From contig OY781044.1 of NCBI GenBank assembly GCA_963676235.1, positions 1,592,408 through 1,656,407 of the forward strand: a stretch of DNA of 64,000 nucleotides. Reading direction: 5' to 3'. The first letter of the stretch is position 1. The number at the start of each line of letters is the position of its first letter. The stretch is from JALNYB01 sp963676235. Lineage in GTDB: Archaea > Thermoplasmatota > Thermoplasmata > Methanomassiliicoccales > Methanomethylophilaceae. The notes beneath the pieces were generated by a model. The model searched no databases. It had not been told where the DNA came from and saw only the letters and a list, made by a program, of their open reading frames with translations. The position numbers were made by a program, and so were the translations under genes. Of this stretch, positions 56,641-64,000 are shown in pieces.

Positions 56641-59600
56641 CGGTGACGGCGTACGTGCTGTATCCGGCACCGCCCACTTCGAACGCGTACGAACCAGACG
56701 ATTTGTGCACACAGGTCACGGTGAGACCTGTGACGGAGACGCCTGATACGGTGGTGACCGTGGCTGTTGTCAGGGTGTAATGCTCAGCGGCCTTGACCGA
56801 GAACGAGAAATCCGTATCCGACATCACCGCGTAAGTACCGGTGAGACCGTCATAAGTGTACTTGTCATAACTGGTGAGCACAGTGTCCAGAACCACTCCC
56901 GACGCATACGTTGGTGTTACGGAATAACATGGTTGGGCACCGCTTACCGTGAACGCATATGACCCTGATTCCTTGCTGACGCAAGTGACCGTCTTCACGG
57001 ACGCGGACACTCCTGATACGGAGGACACCGTGGCTGCGACTAGCACATAAGAAGCGCTCGCCTTGACAGTGAACACGAAGTCCACGCCCGACTGCACTGT
57101 GTACGTTCCCGACGATTCGGTGTAGTACGATGACGAGGTCGTGACGGCATCCAGAACCGTTCCGGCCTGGAAGGCGGGTGTGACGGCGTATGTGTTGTGT
57201 GTCGCGCCGCCGACAGTGAACTCATAGGACCCCGATTCCTTGCTGACGCAAGTGACCGTCTTCACGGACGCAGATACCCCTGATACGGTGGTGACCGTGG
57301 CTGCGTCCAGGGTGTAATGCGTGTCGGCCTTGACGGTGAACACGAAGTCCACGCCCGACTGCACTGTGTACGTTCCCGACGATTCGGTGTAGTACGATGA
57401 CGAGGTCGTGACGGCATCCAGAACCGTTCCGGCCTGGAAGGCGGGTGTGACGACGTATGTGTCGTGTACAGCGCCGCCGACCGTGAAGTCATATGTTCCG
57501 CTGTCCTTGCTATCACATGTGATCGTCTTCGCGGACGCGGATACTCCTGATACGGAGGACACCGTGGCTGCGTCCAGGGTGTAATGCGTGTCGGCCTTGA
57601 CAGTGAACACGAAGTCCACGCTCGAGAGGATATTATACGATCCGGATGAGATCCCGTAGTATGACCGATCGGTGATTATGCTGTCCAACAGAGTACCGTT
57701 CTCGTACGTGATGTCCGCGGCATAGTATGATAGCAACGCCGCATAAACCGCGGTGTTCGATGAAAAGACCGTGGATGATGTCACCTGGTCGCCGAAGCTG
57801 GCGCTCGTGAACCAGCCATACGGAAATCCGTACACCCAGAAGACATCCGGTATCATACTGATGCTTCCGCCGGTCGCACAGTACTCTACATATACCGACC
57901 CGGGTGTGCCGTTGGGATCGAAAACGACAGCGACGCTGCCGGATGTCAAACTCCATGAGGATGAATACGTGTATGATGTGACGGTCCCGTTGTAGTAATA
58001 CACGAGATGATTACCAGAGATGCCGGCTATTGTGCCCGTGGCGATAGTGGACGTTGTCGTCTGCAATATCAGGTCCTGCACGGTGACGGTCATACCTGTT
58101 AATTTCCAGGTGGATCCCGTGTCGAAGTAAGTGTCTATCACACCGTAGGTCGTCTTCGCACCAGAGAGTGTGACATATACATCAGTGATCTCATCACATC
58201 CCGTAAAAGCATTTTCTGTTATAGACAAGCCATCTGGCAAAGTTATCGATGTGAGGGCAGAACAATAGTGGAACGCGGTATCAGCTATTGACGTCACACC
58301 AGAAGGTATCGTGACCGATGTAAGAGCAGAGCATCTACTTAACATACCAGATTTGATCGATGTCACACCAGAAGGTATCGTGATCGATGTGATGGCAGAA
58401 CAATAATAGAATGCATATTGACCGATCGATGTCACACCAGAAGGTATCGTGATCGATGTGGCGGCAGAACAACCAGAGAACGTAAATTCTCCGATGGATG
58501 TCACGCCAGTTGGTATTGTGAAGGATGTGACGCTTGAACACCCGCGGAACGCCGAAGCCCCGATGGATGTCACACCGGAAGGTATAATGATAGATTTAAT
58601 GACGTAACACCTGTAGAAAGCATAGGTGCCTATGGATGTTACAATAGAAGGTATCGTGATCGAGGTGAGAGCAGAACAGCTAGCAAACGTATAATTGGCG
58701 ATCGAGGTCACACCGGAAGGTATCGTGATCGATGCGAGGGCATAACAACCATTGAATGCATATTGACCGATCGAGGTCACACCGGAAGGTATCGTGATCG
58801 ATGCGAGGGCATAACAACCATTGAATGCATATTGACCGATCGATGTCACACCGGAAGGTATCGTGATCGAGGTGAGGGATTTACATCCATTAAACGCATA
58901 ATCACCTATCGATGTTATGTTAACGCCCTCATTTATCGTCACAGTCCTTATCACACCATCATAATATTTGCCGTCAGACCCTAACCAATGTGCATCAGAA
59001 CTGGTCGCTGCCAATGCACCGGTGCCACTTGTTATAACCAGATCACCATCTGTGATGGTCCAAGCAAATCCACTGGTTGTTCCTGATGCCGTATATGCCG
59101 ATGTTGCTGTAGAACTCAAATATCTTATCGTCGTGCCGAAATATGTATTACTGTTTATAGAAAGTGTAGTCTTGACGTTAGTGCCGATCTTACATTGGGT
59201 ATTGAAACAATTTGTATCCAAAACGGAAAAATTAGTCGTGCGTTGAATCTCGATAAAATGCAATGCATAACAATTCTGAAACGCACAAGGATCGATCGCG
59301 AGTACACTGGAAGGTATAGTGACTGAGGAGAGGGCAGAACAACCATAGAAAGCATAGGTGTTGATCCTCACCATGGTAGAAGGTATGGTGACCGAAGAGA
59401 GGGCAGAACAACCATAGAACGCGTAACCACCGATCAGAGTCACACCGGAAGATATGGTGACCGAAGAGAGGGCAGAACAACCATAGAACGCGTAATCTCT
59501 GATCGAACTCACACCTGAAGGTATGGTGACCGAGGAGAGGGCAGAACAACCATGGAAAGCATAATCCCAGATAGCCGTCACAGTTGAAGGTATGTTGACT

Positions 59601-60154
59601 GATGAGAGGGCAGAACAACCATCGAAAGCATAGGCACCAATATACGTCACACTGGAAGGTATAGTGACCGAAGAGAGGGCAGAACAACCATAGAAAGTAT
59701 GGGTGTTTATAGATGTCACACCGGAAGGTATAGTGACCGAAGAGAGGGCATAACATTCATTAAAAGCATAATCGCCGATAGCCGTCACAGTTGAAGATAT
59801 AGTGACCGAGGTAAGAGCATAACAGCAGCTGAACGTGTTCTCTTTGATCGAGGTCACACCAGAAGGTATCGCGATCGAGGTAAGAGCATAACAATTAATA
59901 AACGCATTGTAACCGATCGAGGTCACACCAGAAGGTATCGCGATCGAGGTAAGAGAATAACAATTACCGAACACACCGGCACCGATCGAGGTCACACCAG
60001 AAGGTATCGTGACAGATGTGATGACCTTACAACTTGAAAACGCATTATTAGCAATGCCCACGACCGCATATGTAACCGAACCGCTGGTGACTGTGGAAGG
60101 TATGACCACGGCACCAGTCTGGGTCGTTACAATCGCCGGCATAGTATTGCCCAC
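56228..60154 (-). pseudogene. Giant surface protein, N-terminal part: BspA-like leucine-rich repeats
   Basis: The 1308-residue frame carries two arrays of LRR_5/TpLRR (BspA) repeats of about 23 residues, with the pattern (A)FYGCSALSSVTIPSGVTSI, at about residues 30-310 and 405-650. About four 95-residue repeats marked by VDFVFTVKAD, YTLDAATV and VSGVSASVKTVTC follow (about 800-1200), then the first two units of the 78-residue repeats. BspA-type LRRs serve in host or bacterial cell attachment. The frame ends at a one-base shift (56243-56246) where the next repeat would go on. Its 5' side, 60155-60437, holds the displaced signal region. Confidence 0.78.
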
Positions 60155-60437
60155 TTGTACCCGTACCAGTTGAACCGGATTCTGTAAGGACCTGGTACGT
60201 CACTGCGACTCCTTCGTATGTATATGTAAACGTACTGCCGACGGCAGCATCGGATTCAGACGAATCCTCATGAGAGATGCCTTACAGCCGCAACGGACTG
60301 CAAGCAAGCATACCATCGCCCGCCAATAATGAAATGACGACCATTTTCTTGCTGGATGCCTGCCTTACCGTCGACACTGATGCTGCCCTTGTTTTAATAT
60401 GCGAATTGCAGTTCTTGTTCTTTTTGTTATCTTTCAT
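60155..60437 (-). pseudogene. Signal-peptide region of the giant surface protein, disrupted
   Basis: An ATG at 60437, preceded by GGGTTGTGAAAA, opens MKDNKKNKNCNSHIKT, a basic start, and leads to the hydrophobic stretch MVVISLLAGDGMLAC. An in-frame TAA follows at 60282-60284; without it (or with two compensating shifts) the frame continues as GISHEDSSESDAAVGS, FTYTYEGVAVTYQV and SGSTGT, the usual entry to a BspA-type domain. An extra base in a run of three C (60160-60162) then shifts into the frame beginning VGNTMPAIV. So the start lies here and the whole gene spans 50949-60437, about 3,160 codons. Confidence 0.65.
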
Positions 60438-60931
60438 TTTTTCACAACCCCGATCAGTGAAATAACCCTGTTGAATTTTGTACAGATTCTCGTATCAATA
60501 TATAATAATGTTCTGAAAGATGCCCATAGATATCCTCGATATTATACGAAGATATAGGTCGTTCGAGACGCTACAGACGCAGGACAACTCCGAAGAGCAA
60601 TAAGAGTCTCTCAAATACAAATACTGTGATAGAAAACACGAACTCACGACTATGACATAAAATACAATTTGGGACAAAAGAGAAAAGTATCGTTCGTGTA
60701 AGTCGTTTCCAGAGGCCAGCAAGTCATCATCAACCTCAGCATAGTAAATTCAAAGTGCCGATAAGATCAACCGTGAATCCCAGAAACGATTTGATGTCAC
60801 AGATTTCTAAGATACAATGCATCGGATCATTCCACTCTACCTAAAGATACGATGATCACGTTCGACACAAAACTTACTCGAAAGATAATCTGAATCCACA
60901 CAATTTCATAAAGAGTAAAAATAAGACATAA
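60438..60931. other. Non-coding stretch upstream of the surface-protein gene
   Basis: I see no gene, tRNA or clear repeat in this stretch. The sequence next to 60437 is AT-rich (ACAGATTCTCGTATCAATATATAATAATG near 60481-60509) and contains TATA-like ATATATAATA, a likely promoter for the minus-strand surface gene. Confidence 0.4.
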
Positions 60932-60960
60932 TCAGTCTGGAAGAAACATTCCCAGACTGA
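60932..60960 (-). terminator. Terminator after the FKBP-like gene
   Basis: A perfect 9-bp stem TCAGTCTGG/CCAGACTGA with an 11-nt loop starts about 23 bp past the minus-strand stop at 60983. Confidence 0.6.
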
Positions 60961-60982
60961 AATAAAAGTTGAATCAATCGGT

Positions 60983-61918
60983 TTAATCTTTTACGGACAC
61001 TATCGAGATGGTGAAGTACAACACTGCGTTATACTTCTCCGCCACTGTCTTGTACTCGAATGATGTCGCTGTTCCACTGGATGTAGGATCTGTTATTGAC
61101 GTTATGTAGATCGACTGTGTGCCGAGTGTGACCTTGATCATCTCGATACCGATCTTGGCTCCGTCGTTTTCCCCGGTGACCTTGTAGTTAGACACTGTGA
61201 GTGAATAAGTGAAAGATGTTCCGGATATCGAGGATACGGTCATCGTTACCTTTCCGAAATTGGAATCGTCAACTAACGTGTATGTACTTCCAGCTTCCAA
61301 ATTATATCTAACATCGATAAGTCCTGTAGAACTGTTATACGATGCGGAAGCAGAACAACCGTAAACTGAATTCTCAATGTAATATGTTCCCTGTGTGAGA
61401 GATACGCCATACTGAGTTGAGAACTGTGTTGCAGTCATTGTGTCCACAAGATTTTCGGTCTGCATCTCTCCTGATTTGACCGTTACACTTGTATCCGGCG
61501 CGTAATATCCATTCGTTCCGACCGGAATGCATACTTTGACTGTTATCTCCTGCCTTGTATCCGATAACTGCATTACCGAATCCTGTGACACAGTCGTGCC
61601 GCCCACAACAAACGATAGCGTCGAATAGGAGGTGCCTAAAACGAAATCGTTGCTCTTTACGACGTTGACATTATTAGCAACGCTGGAATAACTGGTATCG
61701 AATAAAACTGACCCGTCTTCTCCGTAATACGCGTAGTATGCACCGTTGTAATTCACGACTACAGTGCTGCCTTCTGTGGCCAGCGTATTGTCTGTTTTGA
61801 CATATTCATCATATACGAATGCTCCGATTACTGCACATGATGCCAATAAGAACACTATGAAACACGCCATCATGATGGGGTCTCTATCCTTTTTGACCTT
61901 CTTTTCATCACCAGTCAT
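60983..61918 (-). CDS. Membrane-anchored FKBP-like peptidyl-prolyl isomerase
   Basis: The 311-residue protein starts at the ATG at 61918 (MTGDEKKVKKDRDPIMM), with one transmembrane helix (about residues 17-38, IVFLLASCAVIGAFVYD) and an extracellular part. The next segment, GSTVVVNYNGAYYAYYGEDG, followed by VLFDTSY, has the V-x-V-x-Y-x-G...FDTS pattern of FKBP-type isomerases, here with a long insert. The rest is serine/threonine rich with an FKBP2-like flap. It may help fold exported proteins such as the nearby surface protein. An upstream in-frame start to 61978 adds an unlike stretch and is not favoured. Confidence 0.6.
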   Translation of the reverse strand: MTGDEKKVKKDRDPIMMACFIVFLLASCAVIGAFVYDEYVKTDNTLATEGSTVVVNYNGAYYAYYGEDGSVLFDTSYSSVANNVNVVKSNDFVLGTSYSTLSFVVGGTTVSQDSVMQLSDTRQEITVKVCIPVGTNGYYAPDTSVTVKSGEMQTENLVDTMTATQFSTQYGVSLTQGTYYIENSVYGCSASASYNSSTGLIDVRYNLEAGSTYTLVDDSNFGKVTMTVSSISGTSFTYSLTVSNYKVTGENDGAKIGIEMIKVTLGTQSIYITSITDPTSSGTATSFEYKTVAEKYNAVLYFTISIVSVKD

Positions 61919-62090
61919 TGATACCGAGCCTTGCAATGTATGTTCATTATAAAAACCTATTCTGCATCTAGCTATCAATAACTTTATTGGTATCCTGTAA
62001 AGGACCTAAAACTTGTCTTGCACCAGAGAATAGTTTTTATAAATATATCATGTGTGCCCGGTACAACTACAACATGTAGGAGATAGTGAA

Positions 62091-63860
62091 ATGAAAGCAC
62101 TTTATAATGATGGGCAGGGTAGAGGAATGTGAAGATGAACTGAAGATTCTCAGACACACAACATCCCATGTCCTGGCACAAGCAGTCAAAAGATTGTATC
62201 CAGATACCAAATTAGCAATCGGACCCGCCATCGACACAGGATTTTATTACGACTTCGACAAAGAAGGCGGATTCACACAGGAAGATCTAAACACTCTTGA
62301 AGTGGAAATGAAAAAGATCATAAAAGAGAATCTTAAATTAGAAACATTCTCTAAACCGAGGCAAGAAGCAATAGAATATCTCAAGAATTGGGCGAGCCGT
62401 ACAAAGTACAACTCGTTGAAGACCTTCCGGAAGATGCGGTGATTACATTCTACAAACAGGGAGAATTCGTCGATCTGTGCGCCGGGCCTCATGCACTTTA
62501 CACCAAAGCAATAAAAGCATTCAAGCTCACGTCGCTTGCTGGCGCTTACTGGCGCGGAAGCGAGAAGAATAAGATGCTCACCCGCATATACGGTACTGCA
62601 TTCACCAACAAAGAAGACCTTGAGAAGTACCTCCTCATGCTTGAAGAGGTAAAGAAAAGAGACCACAGGAAACTCGGAAAGAACTAGGTATCTTCGCCAT
62701 TATGGAAGAAGGACCTGGATTTCCGTTCTTCCTTCCTAAAGGAATGGTATTGAAGAACACTCTCATCGAATACTGGAGAGAGATCCACCAAAGAGAGAAC
62801 TACCTTGAGATCTCCACCCCTATGATGCTCAGTCAGGAACTTTGGCAACAGTCGGGTCACTGGGATCACTATAAAGATAACATGTACACCACCATGATCG
62901 ACGACGGCATGTTCTGCGTCAAACCCATGAAACTGCCCCGGTGGCATGTTGGTCTACAGGCTTGAACCGCACTCTTACAAAGAACTTCCCATCAAAATGG
63001 GAGAAACTGGGACTCGTGCACAGACACGAGAGATCGGGAACCCTTTTAGGACTGATGAGGGTCAGATGCTTCACCCAGGACGACGCACATATCTTCATGA
63101 CCCCCGATCAGATCATTGACGAGCTGAAAGGTGTCGTAAGACTTGTGAACGAAGTATATTCGCAATTCGGATTCAAATATCACGTCGAACTTTCAACGAG
63201 GCCGAGAACAGCATGGGTTCCGATGAGGATTGGAACAACGCAACGAACGCCCTTACAGAAGCACTGAAAGAATCCAATCTTGTATACAAGGTCAACGAAG
63301 GAGACGGCGCATTCTATGGACCTAAGATCGATTTCCATCTGGAAGACTCCTTGGGAAGAACCTGGCAGTGCGGAACCATTCAGCTAGACTTCCAGATGCC
63401 TCAGAGATTCGATCTCACATACGTGGAGCAGACGGAGAAAAACACAGACCTGTCATGATCCACAGAGTCATCTTCGGATCCATCGAGAGATTCATCGGAA
63501 TACTCATCGAGCATTATGCAGGTAAATTCCCGACATGGCTCTCACCTGTACAAGTGAAAGTACTGTCTGTATCCGAGAAATCCCATGACTACGCAGAGAC
63601 TGTCAACAAACAGCTCAAAGCTGCAGGCATCAGATGCGAACTTGACAACAGGGAAGAAAAAATCGGATATAAAATCCGCGAAGCCCAGATGCAAAAGACC
63701 CCTTACATGCTCATTCTCGGTGAAAAAGAAGCGGAATCCGGGAATACCATCTCGATAAGAAGCAGAGACAAAGGAGGACATCGGAAGCATGTCCACCGAA
63801 CAGTTCATCTCCCAGATCTGCGCCGAGAACGAATCGAGAAGCAACGAAAGCAGTTTCTGA
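62091..63860 (+). pseudogene. thrS: Threonyl-tRNA synthetase, frame broken about seven times
   Basis: ThrRS charges tRNA-Thr and is essential. Joined across shifts, the frame gives a complete enzyme of about 590 residues without a TGS domain: the editing-type N2 domain (RHTTSHVLAQAVKRLYP), the class II core with motif 2 GLVHRHERSG, the zinc-site region CPGG, GDGAFYGPKID, IHRVIFGSIERFIG and the anticodon-binding C-terminus. Shifts lie near 62390, 62681, 62931, 63005, 63202, 63425 and 63775, mostly one base in runs of two to four identical bases. All pieces stay conserved, which suggests sequencing indels rather than decay. GGAGATAG precedes the ATG at 62091. A hairpin follows at 63870. Confidence 0.85.
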
Positions 63861-63869
63861 ATAAAAATC

Positions 63870-63892
63870 AAATGGGCTTCGGCCCATTTTTT
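63870..63892 (+). terminator. Terminator after thrS
   Basis: A perfect 8-bp stem AAATGGGC/GCCCATTT with the stable TTCG loop is followed by TTT. It lies 10 bp past the stop and is a textbook hairpin. Confidence 0.75.
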
Positions 63893-64000
63893 AACCCTGG
63901 AACTTCCAATCCGATAAAAATGAATCGAGATCCCATGTGCACATTAGAATTATGCTTAAAGATCCTATTGAAGGAGACCTTTTCTACGATCTCATCGAAT

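Noticed and set aside
63953..64000. Possible start of a plus-strand gene (MLKDPIEGDLFYDLIE)
   Set aside because: Only 16 codons lie in the window and a minus-strand frame ending at 63893 is equally plausible, so no gene is called.
1..64000. tRNA and rRNA genes
   Set aside because: No TTCGA-type T-loop with matching acceptor stem, and no rRNA-like segment, was found on either strand by eye; a covariance-model scan would be the decisive check.

Overview
The window looks like a chromosomal segment of an archaeon, most likely a gut-associated Methanomassiliicoccales (Thermoplasmatota) methanogen. The signs are a ThiD-ThiN fusion, archaeal GGTGA-type ribosome binding sites, short AT-rich TATA-like promoters, CobN with BchI/ChlID-type chelatase ATPases, and a giant surface protein built of BspA-type leucine-rich and InlB-type repeats. 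No mcr, rRNA or tRNA gene is present, so the assignment is inference.

Region 1 (1-16.2 kb) is a defence island. It holds the 5' end of a possible Cap4/DUF4297-like nuclease gene divergent from a complete Gabija pair (gajA-gajB). An IS1634-type insertion sequence with an exact 6-bp target duplication follows, then a type I restriction-modification locus (hsdM-hsdS-hsdR). Behind hsdR, a tyrosine recombinase gene sits between two inverted, nearly identical HsdS target-recognition cassettes. The cassettes share recombination-sized repeats with the expressed hsdS, which suggests a specificity switch.

Region 2 (16.2-31.7 kb) is mostly housekeeping: a stand-alone asparagine-synthetase-like PP-loop enzyme, glutamate decarboxylase, a PemK/MazF-like protein, a CatA-like acetyltransferase, a Sel1-repeat protein, a DEAD-box RNA helicase and an ACT-domain protein. 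The arginine pathway follows as argCJBD on the minus strand, divergent from argGH.

Region 3 (31.7-45.7 kb) is a tetrapyrrole/metal module: two binding proteins, one ABC permease and ATPase, two chelatase ATPase subunits (one fused to a VWA domain) and CobN. Decayed copies of the same insertion sequence bracket it. A 169-bp nested palindrome lies beside cobN.

Region 4 (45.7-64 kb) has two tandem O-acetylhomoserine sulfhydrylase paralogs, a small unknown protein, thiDN, a roughly 9.5-kb surface-protein gene split by single-base shifts, an FKBP-like membrane-anchored protein, and thrS. The thrS reading frame is broken about seven times, nearly always in short homopolymers. This suggests that base-level indel errors are common in the last 10 kb, and that the surface protein may really be one intact gene.
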